Part shown: positions 20,090-31,600 of the stretch, piece after piece
Layout: every line of letters begins with the position of its first letter
Numbering within the stretch: position 1 is the stretch's first letter
Source: Leucosporidium creatinivorum
Taxonomy: Eukaryota > Basidiomycota > Microbotryomycetes > Leucosporidiales > Leucosporidiaceae
Length of the DNA stretch: 46,859 bases
NCBI GenBank assembly: GCA_001600635.1
Contig: BCKL01000051.1
Coordinates: 1 to 46,859 of the forward strand
Direction: 5' to 3'
Made by a program: the position numbers and the translations under genes
The notes under the pieces: model-generated
What the model was told of the DNA's origin: nothing
The model's input: only the letters and a program-made list of their open reading frames with translations
The model's database searches: none

Positions 20090-20974
20090 ATGGAAGCGCC
20101 AGAAGACCTGTCGCGCTGCTGCTTGACCTGTCACGCTGCTGGTGAGTCCTGTTGAGCTGCAGAAGGAGGAGATGAGAAAGCGAGGTGGGATTCGGAAGCT
20201 GACCATCTCGCTTCTCGAACAGCTGCTGGTGAAGGAGGCTCGCACAAGGCTTGTGGAGGCTGTAAGAAGGCACGATACTGCTCTACAGAATGTCGTGAGT
20301 ACTCGGAGTTAGCCGTAGCGAGCTTGGAAGCAAGCAACTGACTCGTCTCGCTTCGCAAAGAAGCTCGACCGCCCTCAGCACAGGTTCTGGTGTCGCGCTG
20401 CGGGAAAATAGCTCTCGGATAGGCCGCTTCCGATTTCGCTCCCCGAGATGCAGGCTTTCGATGTAGTTACCAAACGTGCGTGAGCACGTCGGTCTGTTTT
20501 CCAAGCGCGCCGAGCTCATTCGAACTCCGATTCTCAGAGCTGCTGGATGATGCTGCACGCCAAGCCCTTCACCTGGGACATTCAGACTCACTTTACCAGA
20601 CCCACAATTTCATCACCTCGTTTGAGGTCAACACGTCGTGGCAGCCGGGCGACGACCCAGCTCGGTTATTCACCCTGCTCAGTGCAGAAGCTCAGCCGAT
20701 TCCTTACATCGCTGAGCACCTAGCCTGGATGAAAGCAACCGACTGTCTCAGAATGGCAGACGAGCTGTCGAGGCTTCAGCAGACTTCCTTTCCCCACGGA
20801 AACTTCGCGGGAAGGGTTTTTTTTGGCCAAGTCGCCATTTTCCTCATGAACAAGGGCAAGAATTCCTGGTCGACGCGAGGAACAAGCTCTGGGATTGATG
20901 TCAAACAGGCCAGAGCTCGTCCGAATGCTGCCGATTGGGTCGGAGAGCTGCAGCACAAGCTCGGCGGCGCTTGA
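20090..20974 (+). pseudogene. MYND zinc-finger pseudogene, member 2
   Basis: Homologue of the other MYND genes with two visible lesions. Expected exons by comparison: 20090-20141 (52 nt), 20223-20294 (72 nt), 20359-20475 (117 nt), 20538-20974. The finger (C-L-T-C, C-G-G-C, Y-C-S-T-E-C, Q-H-R-F-W-C) and the C-terminal region are otherwise readable. First, the acceptor before exon 3 is AA where an AG is expected; the nearest AG is 2 nt later and shifts the frame. Second, exon 3 carries an in-frame TAG eight codons after the last zinc ligand. All four exons keep the family's lengths and frame, so inactivation looks recent. The C-terminal region (S-D-S-L-x-x-x-H, P-Y-I-A-E-H-L-A-W) is closest to the 40158-41063 gene. 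If the TAG were read through and splicing adjusted it could still give protein, but I judge that unlikely. Confidence 0.75.
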
Positions 20975-21361
20975 TCGGAGCGAGCAGAGGAATACGGACA
21001 ATATGCGGCTGCAATGCGCTTGTAGAGATGAGGGGAATGAATTCAGACCCTCCTTAGTATCCTGAGAGAAGGCAAACGCCTCATGACCGCTCAGCTTCGA
21101 GCCCTGGACCATCGCCGAGCCTGCCACCCTTCGGGGTTTCGCAGCCGTTCTGTCTCGCTCGTTGAGCTCTTCACAGCTCTCAGAAAGTGCTATCTATTCA
21201 TTCTATTGCGTGTCTAGCACGCTGCAGAATCCCCTCGCCAAGCTCGGCCTCCTCCCCGCTCGACCCTCTTCGAGTCGACTTTGCTCGTCCGCCTCTCTCC
21301 CTCCTGCCTCATCTTTGCTCGTTTCTCGCCTCTTGCTCTCGCTGGAAGCTGCTCGCTCGTG
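20975..21361. other. Intergenic region between MYND genes
   Basis: 387 nt with no supported gene. It holds the promoter of the next MYND gene. Confidence 0.5.
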
Positions 21362-22403
21362 ATGGAAGTACAAAGCTCAAGCTCGAAAGGACGGTTCTGC
21401 TTCAACTGTGGGGTGCTCGAAGGTGAGCTACAGCTCGAATTTGAGCGAGGGAGGGAGGAAACTGACCAGCTCGACCTGCGGCGAGAGAGAGCTGACGAGT
21501 CGGTCCCTCGATGCGCAGACGACGGCAAGGGCTCGAAAACGAAATTGATGGCCTGTTCGAAATGCAAAGGAGCGTGGTACTGCTCGACGACCTGTCGTGA
21601 GTTCTCGACGCCGAACGGCGCAAAGAAGGCGGCCGGCTTACTCTCAGTGATCTCATGTCGCAGAAAAAGCTGACTGGAAGGGCGGGCATAGATCTATGTG
21701 CGAGATCGTGTCCGAGGGGGTTCTCAAGAGCCGAGGGTGGACGGTGAACGATCCTCTCGCTCGCCAGCAGGCCGAGTTCATGGGCGTCTTCGAGAAGTAC
21801 AAGAATAAAGTAGCGGGTGAGTACGAATGAAGCATTCAGATTGAGCGGCGACGTCCCGCTGACCTTGTTGTCGTCCGCCAGAGGAGACTGCCTCGTATGC
21901 TCGCTTCCCGTTCCAAATCGACTCCTCCTGTCCTCTTTGTGACACGCACTTCCTCCTTCTACAATTTTCACCCTCTTCCTCCTCCAACATTCTTTCTTCC
22001 GGTATCCGGAACGCTTTCAAACTTACGAGCTCGCGGATGCTCACTATCGCCGAGCTCAAGGCTCTCTCTACGCTACAAAGTGGAGGTCCTACGGTCGAGG
22101 AGTGGATAGCTATCGCAGAGGCCAGGGAGTCTCCCGGGCTTGGGTTCATGCGCTGCAGGATCATCTATGCGATCGACACCCCTCTTTGCCTCGACGTTGT
22201 CGGGAACCGGCAAACCTCGTTCCACCTACTCGATGCTAGGTTCCTGCATCCCCTCCTTCCTGGCGCATTTTTTCCCTAGCCTCCAGCACCTCCCGTGGTT
22301 CCAAAAGCTTCAAAGCTTGCTCACTGGACCCAAGCCGAGTCGAGACGAGCTGTCGCAAGAACTGGCTCGCTGGATGAAAGCTGGAGGAGGAGCGATGTCG
22401 TAG
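21362..22403 (+). CDS. Divergent MYND zinc-finger protein, member 3
   Basis: 257-residue model with an N-terminal MYND finger. Exons: 21362-21422, 21519-21596, 21664-21816, 21882-22239, 22280-22403. Zinc ligands: C-F-N-C, C-S-K-C, Y-C-S-T-T-C, and H-R-S-M-C, with the typical Q-K-A-D-W between. Exon sizes (61/78/153) and the C-terminal region differ from the 52/72/117 family, so this is another subfamily. A second Cys pair (C-P-L-C) occurs in exon 4. The last intron is doubtful: it is only 40 nt (22240-22279) with donor GTTCCT. Without it the frame stops at 22279 right after a run of six T; with it the frame continues into a sensible helix ending A-R-W-M-K-A-G-G-G-A-M-S. A one-base frameshift at the T run is the alternative. 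Confidence 0.7.
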
Positions 22404-22635
22404 CGGGCTGACCGAACAAGACGGAAATACATATCGACTACTGAGTGTGGCCCTGTGGGTCGAAGTAGATTGCGAAAGCGTTGGACTTGTCGACGCCGAC
22501 GTGGTCAAGTCCGAGCGAGTGGGCCGACCGTGCAGCTTTTTGGGGGTCAGCTGTGCGCGTCCCGGTCGTGTTCGGGAGCTGAGGAGTTCGTATAAAGCTT
22601 TCTGCCGTCTAGCGTGCTGGAGGCTCGCCCTCCTT

Positions 22636-22909
22636 CCGCTCGGCGCAAGTGGGCTTCGGCGGGTTCAAGCCCGAGAACTGGCTCCGCGTGATGCTACACA
22701 AGACCTCGAGCGGCGAGCACACCTAATGGGACATCTACTGCAGGAGCAGCGTTCAGTACTTCTCGGGCGATCCCACAAGAGTCAACTACGACGAGGATTG
22801 GCTCGCTACTCTTCGCTCGCACCTGCACAACGGCACCCCTGCTGCCGTCTTCACGGCGCAGCATGGAGGCACTTCCCACAGGATGTTGGGAAAGACGTTC
22901 ATGGGATGA
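22636..22909 (+). pseudogene. C-terminal fragment of a MYND-family gene
   Basis: Reads as the last ~90 residues of the member 1/member 4 type (F-K-P-E-N-W-L-R-V-M-L, D-I-Y-C-R-S-S-V-Q-Y-F-S-G-D-P, Y-D-E-D-W-L-A-T-L). An in-frame TAA interrupts it at 22724-22726, where the related gene at 38796-39796 has Gln. No finger-encoding exons or start are visible upstream in 22404-22635. It is a truncated relic next to the divergent MYND gene. Confidence 0.75.
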
Positions 22910-23229
22910 TGCGTGCAGTAGAGTATCCACTAAGGAGGAACAGCGATGGCGTTCGAAGGCGTGGGCTCGGCGATTCACCTCGGCGCTTTTTCGCTAGCTG
23001 ACCTGTTCATTCGGTCAACTGCAGGGTGGTGGAGATTGCAAAGTACCTCGTAACTCGAGGGCAGACCGTGGTCCAGCCCGTTCCTTGCCCAGCAATTGTC
23101 AATTCGTCTCGTATCCCTCGGCCGAGCTGCGAGAAAGAAGGATCTACGAGCATGATGCTCGCTCTCACTCGTGGCGGCTAGCCTGTGTGGATCCTTACTT
23201 CCTTCAACAGAGCGATCTAGATGTGAGAG
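22910..23229. other. Intergenic region
   Basis: 320 nt between the MYND relic and the 3' end of the kinase gene; nothing recognisable. Confidence 0.5.
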
Positions 23230-25534
23230 CTACTGCAGCCGCGCGATGGCCTTCTCGGTCGCGTCGATGACCTGTTCGGCGGTGAGAAAGCGAGGGGGGA
23301 GAGAAGAGAGGCGCAGGGTTCGGGGAGAGCGGGCGAGAAGAACGAAGCGAGGGCAAGAGAAGAAAAGAGACGAGGTGTCAGTCGCGTCTATAGCGTGAGA
23401 TCAAGGGAAAACTGAACCCACCTCCTGCACCCCCGGCCTCTCCTCCGGCTTGACCTTCAACATTGCCCTCACCAGTTCCCTAAATCCCTCGGAATAGCCC
23501 TTATCCTCCTCGGGGAACTTGTACTTCCCACTCATCGCAGCCATGGCGATCGACCCTCCATGCTCCGACTGCTGAGTCGTCTCGAAGGGCGAGGTGCCGT
23601 AGGCCATGGCGAAGAGGGTGGCGCCGAGGGACCAGATGTCTACTGCTTCAGTGAGAGGGGTGCCGGTTTTGACCTGTTGAAGTAGACGAGGGTCAGCAAG
23701 GATCTCGAGCGTCCTCAGCCAAGGTTCGGTGTTCCCTCCCTCTTCCTTCGCGTCGCCGTTCATCTCCCTTCCGATCCCGGCCATTCCGTTCGAGGAGAAG
23801 AGAGACCATAACTCACATCAAACAACTCGGGCGCCCTGAACGGCATACTACAATGCTCGGCCGCCAGATCCTGCTGCATCAACGCGGCTTGGCGATTGGG
23901 GATCTCGATCCGAGCGGGGAGGGCCGAGCCAAAGTCCATGAGGATGGGGAGGTGCGAGTCGGTGAGGAGGATGTTGGCCTGTTTGCGACGGGTGGGCGTG
24001 ATTGGCAAGGAGGGGAGGGAGGGGGGAACGAAGAGGTCAGCAAGAAGCTGGGTCGTCCTGCGGCTGAGCTCAGCAAGCGTGTATGAGGGAACTCACCGGC
24101 TTGATATCCCGATGAGCCCAAGGGACCATCTCCCCCTCCCGAACGCTCTCCTTGCCCTTTCCTCCCACCCTTCCCAACGGCACACCTCCCTCCTCTCCGG
24201 CCTCCTCCTCCGCCAGCGCGCCTTCAAGACCACCAATCAGCGCCTCTCCCTCCCCCTCACCACGCATGACCGAATCGTCCTCCTCATCCTCACCCTCCTC
24301 TTCCGTCGTCTCCCCCTCACTCCTGATCCCTCCCCTCGCTTCTCCGCTCGAGCCACTCGTTAAATCGAAAGAAGACCCCTCGGGCGGTGGGTAGCTCTGT
24401 CCTCCCGCGCCGCGCATTGTCGGAGCAAGGGCCGATGGTCGACGGCTGGAACCTGAGGCCGAAGGTACGTATTGATGCATGGCGCGGACGGCGAGGAGGG
24501 TGCCGTGGAAAATTTGGAGGATGGAGAGCTCAGGGTAGGTGGTATTGTTTACCTGTAGCGGTAAGAATGTGAGATCAGGTTCAGGATGTCGGCTGCGAGA
24601 GAGAGAGAAGCGCCGAGCCGAGAGAAGAGAAGAAGGAAGGCCGACGAACCGCGTTGGAGGAGATGATGTGCTGTACGCTGTCGAGATTGATCCATCAGCT
24701 ATCAGCGCGATAGTAGACGAGGGGAGAAGACGACGACTCACGTCCCCTCCTTGTAGTAAGGCAAAAAAAGGTAGATGACCTTGCCGTCCTCGTCCTTGTC
24801 TTGCACGACGCAGGAATCGAGACAGCGGATGATGTTGGGGTGGCGGAAGCGTTTGTAGGCTTTTGTAATGGCAGGCGAGAGTTGGTGGGTGTGCAGAGGG
24901 TGAGCGGAGGAGGAAGTGAGGAAAGCCGAAGGGAGCGCCGAGTTGGAAGCGGACGAGTTGGAAGCGGAGGGTGCGGGAAGGAGGGAAGAAGGGTGAGGAG
25001 CAGAAGACTAGAGTTAGCTTACATTATTCTCTCCCCCAGCAGCTCGTACGCCCTGCAGCTCTCCTCGCTCGCCCATCTCTCATCGCTCGGCCCCCACACG
25101 TAGATCTCAGAGAGCTCACCTTCAACCTCTTTGAGCGCCTCCCTAACAGCCTCACTCCCCAAGGGACACCTAATCTTCTTGAGAGCGAAATGTCTGCCCG
25201 AAGCTACATCTTGAGCGAGGTAGACCTGTTGAATAGTAGACGCCGCGGAGAGGGAGAGGGTCAGCGCTTGGCGGGCGGAGAGAAGAGCGAAAGAAGATAC
25301 ATAAGAGAAGCCCCCTTCGCCTAGTAGTTTGATGATTTTGAATGCTCTGCCGTTGAGCTTGAGCGTGGCGTCTAAAAGGGTACAGCAGAGTCAGCTTGAG
25401 AGAGAGACGAGACGAGGTGCGTGTTGAGAGAGGGAGACATCGAGTAGGAGCTGACCTGATTTACAGCAACAGCCGGTAAGAGCGTAAAATGCATCCCTTA
25501 GTTGATCCTTGAATTGATCGAGAGTAGCCGCCAT
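23230..25534 (-). CDS. NAK-family Ser/Thr kinase (STK16/Env7-like)
   Basis: 437-residue protein kinase. Exons on the minus strand: 25456-25534, 25301-25371, 25120-25225, 24742-24859, 24650-24677, 24097-24552, 23817-23978, 23422-23673, 23230-23271. Kinase landmarks are all present: Gly-rich loop L-G-E-G-G-F-S-Y-V, Lys66 in F-A-L-K-K-I, H-R-D-I-K-P-A-N, D-F-G-S-A, A-P-E-L-F-D and D-I-W-S-L-G. The loop, K-K-I and activation segment fit the NAK group, closest in layout to mammalian STK16/MPSK1 and yeast Env7, which act on Golgi or vacuole membranes. A C-C-C triplet at residues 22-24 near the N-terminus could be lipidated, as in that family. Between the hinge-following helix and the HRD motif lies a low-complexity acidic/Gly/Ser insert of about 110 residues (within 135-286). 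Intron 5 has a GTTCG donor. It is divergent from the HEAT-repeat gene. Confidence 0.93.
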
Positions 25535-25679
25535 TTCTCTACTGTAATAGAGTCGGACTGGGAAACGAATTGGCGGGAGACAAGGAGCTGAGGTCGCTTC
25601 CTCGCTCGTTTCCCTCCCGCCTCATTCTGCTCGTCTCGGCTCTCGCATTGAATTGACCTGCCAGGCTACAGCTTCAGCT
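25535..25679. promoter_or_regulatory. Compact divergent promoter (kinase / HEATR5-like)
   Basis: Only 145 nt separate the ATGs of the kinase and the HEAT-repeat gene, so both promoters and leaders must share this segment. No TATA-like box is evident. Both products act at Golgi/endosome membranes in other fungi, so co-regulation is plausible but inferred. Confidence 0.6.
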
Positions 25680-28600
25680 ATGGCTACGGCTACACCAGGA
25701 GACCCGCCCGACCTGACTCAACTACAGCAACAGCAACAGCTCACTCTAGACTCGGACAAGCTCCTCGCCCAAGCGCAACAAGACCGGGGCGACTTGTATC
25801 TCCTTACGTGGTTGACTACAGCAGAGCATGCATTAGCTAAAGCTCCCGATGTGAGTGCATCGAGCTACAGTTTGTGAAGCTACAACTTGGTGAGAGTGCG
25901 AGGAGCAGGAGCGACACCTCAGCGCGTCACCCAGGCGAGCAGGCGGGCTGCAGGGATACAGACGTAGGACCAGCGTAGCGAGGTGCTCCACTATGTGGCT
26001 GACGTGCTACCTGCGCCCGCGCCGCCCTGTCAGCCTACAGACCGTCGAATCGCAGTCGCTGATCCTCCGTCTCTCCGCTACAGTCGCTCATTCACACCAT
26101 TCAAACCCCCCTCACCGCCTCACTGCTATCTCTCATCACTCCCCCCTCTCCTACAACGCCTCCAAACCAATGCATCAAACCCGGCCGTCCTCTCCGCTCC
26201 CTGATCGCCCGACTACTCGCAACCCTCTTCCGCCGAGGAGAGACGAAAGCGCTCTTTGATGTCGGACAGACGTTGTTGAAAGGATTGGTAGGGAGCGATG
26301 TCAAGGGCGCGAGCGAGAGGGAGAAAGAGTGGAGGGTCGCTTGTGGCTATGTCCTCGGGGAGATTTGGGCCGAGTTTGGTGGGCAGGTGAGTTTGGAGCG
26401 GAGTAGAGGAGAGCTGGAGCAAAGAAGCTGATACTCTACTACACTACTACAGGTCATGTCCCTCTTCATTGACGTCGTCACCACCACGACCAAGATCTAT
26501 CGGACCTCGTCGCTCGTTCGTGCTTCTCGCTCTGCTACTCTCAAACCTCGCTGACTCCCTCATCTCACACGACAGCCCGTCATTCTTCGCTGCTCAGCTC
26601 TCGTAGCTCTCCGGAAAGCCATCACCCTCGGCGCCAAGTCCATGTCGGATCAGCTCATCAAGGAGACGTTCAAGGCGCTGAAAGGCGGGCTTGGGGAAAA
26701 GGCCGGTGCAGTCGTTCGCGAGGCCGCTGCAGTATGTCATCTCGCATCTGTCTACAGCCGAGAAGCAAAAGCTCACCCGTCTACATTCAATAGTGCCTCC
26801 TCGCCCTGTCCTCGGCTCCCGGCACCTTCACGTCCCTCACCGACATCGACAGCATCATCTACCCCGCCTTCAAAGCCCTCGAATCCGCCGACTATGTCAC
26901 TCGTCGCTCCCTCTCCCGCCTGGTCGCCGGCCTCCTCGCGCACACCCAAATCGAAGGCTCGGCGGCTCCTCCACCTCAGCCGAAAAAGAAGGCCGCTGCC
27001 CCTGGCGCAGAGGAGGAGGACGACGATCCTTACCCTACCGTCGGCGCACCATCAAGCAGCGACAGCAGCACCAAAACCCTCCTCTCTCCTCTCGAGATGC
27101 TCGTCCAACTTTCGGCGCCCTACAACAAGACGTCCTCCTCCCGCCGCCTCCGGAACGGCATCATCGACGTCTACGCCGAGTTGTTCACCCTCCTCGGCGG
27201 CTCCTGGATCGAGCACTACTACGACCTCGTCGTGCAGCATTTGATCTCCGAGATTGGATGCGGTGCGGCGGCGGGACTGGGCTGGAGTGGATGGAACGCC
27301 AGGACGGCGGAGAGGACTGAGCCGGCCAAGGCGCGGTACGAGGCTCTGGCTGCGAGGAAGGCAGTAGGGATTCTGCTGAGGGACGTCATCAGCGGTCGGC
27401 TGTTGAGCGAGTCGGGCCAGATCTCGGCGCTGAGGGAGATGGGCAACTCGCTCCTCAAGAAATGGCCTTCGCTCCTCCCCTCGCAACCTCCTCCCTCGAA
27501 GCAATCCCTCGTCGTCGCCCTCGAGGAGACCTCCTCACTCCTCCGCTCGCTCGGATGCGCCCCTCAAGCCGTCCAAGAAGTCCTCTACGACCCGCTCACT
27601 CGGCTCGTCTCGCACCCTTCCCACTCGGTGCAAATCACCGCCGCCATCGCCCTCCGCACTTTCTGCAACGTCGCCCCCACTCGTCTCTCACCTACCCTCA
27701 TCCACCTAGTCGACCTCCTCAACAAGGACCTCTCCCTCCTCTCCTCAACCTCTTCCTCAGCAGACATCCACCGCCGCGCTCTTGGGCACGCCCACGCCCT
27801 TGCAGCGCTCATCAACCTAATCCCTCACCAACCTCTCTACGTCTCGTTCGACCTCTCGGCGAAATGCATGTCCCTCGCCATCAACCTCCTCAAGCAATCC
27901 TCTTCGCACGAGCTCCATATCAGCGGGATCGAGATCCAAGTCGCCTGGATCGTCGTCGGCGCGTTGATGTCCCTCGGACCCAATTTCGTGAGGCTGCATC
28001 TCCCTCAGCTCCTTATTCTATGGAGGAACGCCCTCCCGAAACCGACGAGCAAGGAGACGAGTCAGGCGCAGGTGAGGGGGGAGAACGAGTGGGCCTTCCT
28101 CCTCCATATCAGGGAGTGCACGCTTGGCGCCATCCTCTCCTTCCTACGGCACAACTCGTCCTCGCCAAACGGAACCGGCACCGGCCTCGTCAATGATGAC
28201 ACCTCCCGCCGCCTCGTCCTCCTCCTCTCCAACGCCCTCTCCTTCCACACCTCTTTCCTCACCAACCACCCCACCCTCACCGACTCTCACCCCACTCCGT
28301 CCACCTCCTCCCGCCTAACCCTCTTCGACCGCTCGCTCCTCCTCCGCCGTCGGCTGCTCCAATGCTTCGTCGCGATGGGCCAGAACACCTCCACCGCACC
28401 TTACCAGATCGACCTTCTTAAGCAGATCGTCGGGACGTTCTCGGACCCGGAGAAGTATGTTGGGGAGGCGGCGCTACAGGCGGCGGTTAGTGCGGCGGGG
28501 TTCGTGAGCGTGTGGGAGGAGGTGGATGGGTTGGCGTTTGGAGTGGGCAGCGGGTTGCTCGAGGGCGGCGCAGAGGAGAGCGAGGGAGTTGCAGGAGGAG

Positions 28601-31600
28601 GAGGAGGAGCAGGAGGACGCCGAGCCGTTCGCTTGAATCGCGATTACGCCGAGTCAAAAATCGACGAACAGCTGCGACTCTCCATCCTCGGCGCAGCGGA
28701 GCACGACCCGCTCGTCCTCTCTTATCGACACCACACCTCCCCCACCGAAGCGGACGAGTTCCCCTCCCCTCCTCCTCCAGCAGTCGGCCTCGTCGACGCC
28801 TCCATCTCGCTCTTCGCCCTCTACTTTACACTTCAAGAATCGGCCAACCAGTCGGCGCTGCTGCAGATCATGTCCAACAACTTCCGTTCCAGTCGACTGG
28901 AGAAGAACCCCGGTCGTCGAATGGCGATCCAAGCCAACTCGATCATGGCCGTCGTCGGCGCTCTTCGACTGTACAGGAACAACCTCGAGGGCAACGTCGG
29001 GACGCTCATGCGCGACATCATCAAGGAGTCGCTGCTCTACCCCGATGCGCTCCTTCGTCAAGCAGCAGCGGAAGGATTGGGACGACTGAGCGAGCTCGGC
29101 GGCACCTCCTTCATGGCTGCGCAGATCCAATTCTGCGTCACCCAGGTCGTCAACAACACGGACCCTTCCAACCGCGCTGGCTGCGCCCTCGCCTTCGGTC
29201 AGATCTACTCGCACGTCGGCTCCCTCGCCGCCGGCCCAGTCCTGAAAACCATCGTCGACGTCCTCCTCTCTCTCTCGGCCGACCCTCACCCTCTCGTCCA
29301 CTTCCACGCCCTCCAAGCCCTCTCCCTCGTCATCGACGCTGCATCCCTCTCCTACGCGCCCTTCACCAACCAAACCCTCGGTCTGCTCTCCAAGCTCTAC
29401 CTCCAAGACACGCACGAGCCCGAAGGAGGAACACCCGGCTCCGTCAACCTCCGGGGCGACCTTCCCGCCTACCAGGCGATCTGTCGAGTCGCCGATGCGC
29501 TGATTGGAGTCCTCGGCCCCGAGCTGCAGGAGAGCGACAAGGTCCGCGACCTCATTCTCATCCTCCTTCGCGAGTTTGTCAAAGAGTCGAGCGACGATGG
29601 AATCGCCGTCGAGGCCATCAAGGCCACTCAACACTTCCTCATGTTCGCCCCCGACGCGATGGATCACGCCTCGCTCGTCTCGACTCTTCGCTCCCAACTC
29701 TCGTCCTCGAGGCAGCCCCTCAAAGTCGCCGCCGTCAACTCGGTCTACCAGCTCGTACAGCGAGACGCGGCGCTCATGTCCAAGCTCGGAGGCGATGGGC
29801 TGGTCCAAGAGCTCTTCGCCCTCCTGGACGACGACCCTCGCATCGAAGGAGTTCGCCACGCCATCACGAGCTGGTTACGCCAGACGGCCGATGCCAACCC
29901 CTCGGGCTGGATCGACCTATGCCAGCGCATCATGTCTCGCTCGACGGGCTCGAACGCCAAGGTCGACTCTACGACAAGCGGAACGCCCATGATCTCGTTC
30001 GTCGACGAGGAATCGCAGGGCCTGGGACTCGAGGCCGAGGGAGGTGCTCGCCCCGGCGCTGGCTCAGCGAGGACTTCGTCGAGGTGGAGGACTCAGCTGT
30101 TCGCGCTGCAGTGCTTGCACGAGGTGTTTTTGACGGTCAAGAAGAGCGGCAGGAGGGAGCACTTTGACATCGCCAGGGCGAGGGCTTTGAGGGCGCCGAG
30201 GAGGGGGCTGCTGCTCAGTCGGGTGGGCGATCTCATCAAGATGGCTTTTACGGCGAGTACGGCGCAAGTGATGGAGATCAGGCTGGAAGGATTGGTCGTC
30301 TTGAGGGATGTCATCGAGGTGAGTTCGATCGCTCGTCATTCTCCTCCCGACGCGCCATTGACCCCTTCCTCCTCGCTCAGAACTTTGGCCAATCCCAAGA
30401 CTTGGACTTCGACGAAGCCCTCCTCCTCGACCAATATCAAGCGCCTATCGCCGCCGCTCTCACCCCGGCGTTCGCCGCCGACTCGTACCCCGAGGTACTC
30501 GCCTCGGCCATCCAAGTCTGCGCCGTCTTCGTCGGCTCGGGCGTCGTCAAAGAGATCGAGAAGATGGGAAGGATCCTCAAGCTGTTGACTACCGCGTTGG
30601 AGAGCTGCAACGGTGCGTTTGACTGCCTCTGCCGGCACCGAGCGCTAGCTGACCTTTTCTCGCCTCGAGCAGAATCCGACATGTCCTCCCTCGGCGACGT
30701 CAAAGACCTCAGCTCCACCGCCGCCGTCATGCTCAAGACCTCCATCTTCGCCGCCTGGGCTCAGTTTCAAACCGCCAGCGTCACCCAGCCCTACCTCGAC
30801 GCGGTCATTCGCCCCCATCTCCCTCTTCTCTGCCCCTTCTGGGTCGCCTCTCTTCGCGAGTATGCGAGGGTGAGGACTGATCCTGATGCCGCTTCATCCG
30901 ACTCGGGCGCTGGAGGAGCTGCGTTTGATTCGGTCTACTCGGGCTTGTCGAGGGAGACTGCTCTTCCCGTGAGCTCATTCTCTCGATCCCGCTCTCTTCC
31001 TCACTGATCTCAGCTTGCACAGTTTTACGAGCGCTCCTGGCCGCAAATGCTTCACGCCGTCGGCACCCTCCTCAAAGCCAACAACCCGCACATGCTCCGC
31101 GCCGTCGACGGACTGGACGCCTCTTCCGCCACCGCCGAAGTCGACTCTCTCGTCTCGACCAGAGGCCGCGACGAGCCCGCCCTCTTCTTCTGGGTCCTCT
31201 TTGGCCTCTCTTTCGAAGCCCTCTGCGGTGGACGTCCTGCCGTGCAAGCCATCGCACTCGACGCGCTCGTCGGTCTCATGCGCACCGAGGTCTCGGGACC
31301 GGCGCTGCTCGAGGCGAGTCTGTTCGAAGAGGTGTGCAACTTGTGCTACAGGCTGGCGATTACGGAAGGTCCCGAAATCAAGCAGCGGGTGATGGAAATC
31401 GTGTTGGTGCTGGCTAGCAACTTCGCGAAGGAGGCGATGAGGAAGGAGGGAGGAGCGCTGAGGTGAGTCCGCCCGTTAAGCAGCGTTGTACTGGAGCTGA
31501 CCTCTCTTCTCTCTCTCTACAGTGCCAACGGATCGGATGGACCTTCTCTGCGAGGTGACGCCAAGATGACCCAATGCCTTCGAGTAGCGACTTGTGTCCT

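Noticed and set aside
28512-30167. 551-codon plus-strand frame and 401-codon minus-strand frame
   Set aside because: Both are shadows of the long HEATR5-like exon; Arg/Pro-rich composition.
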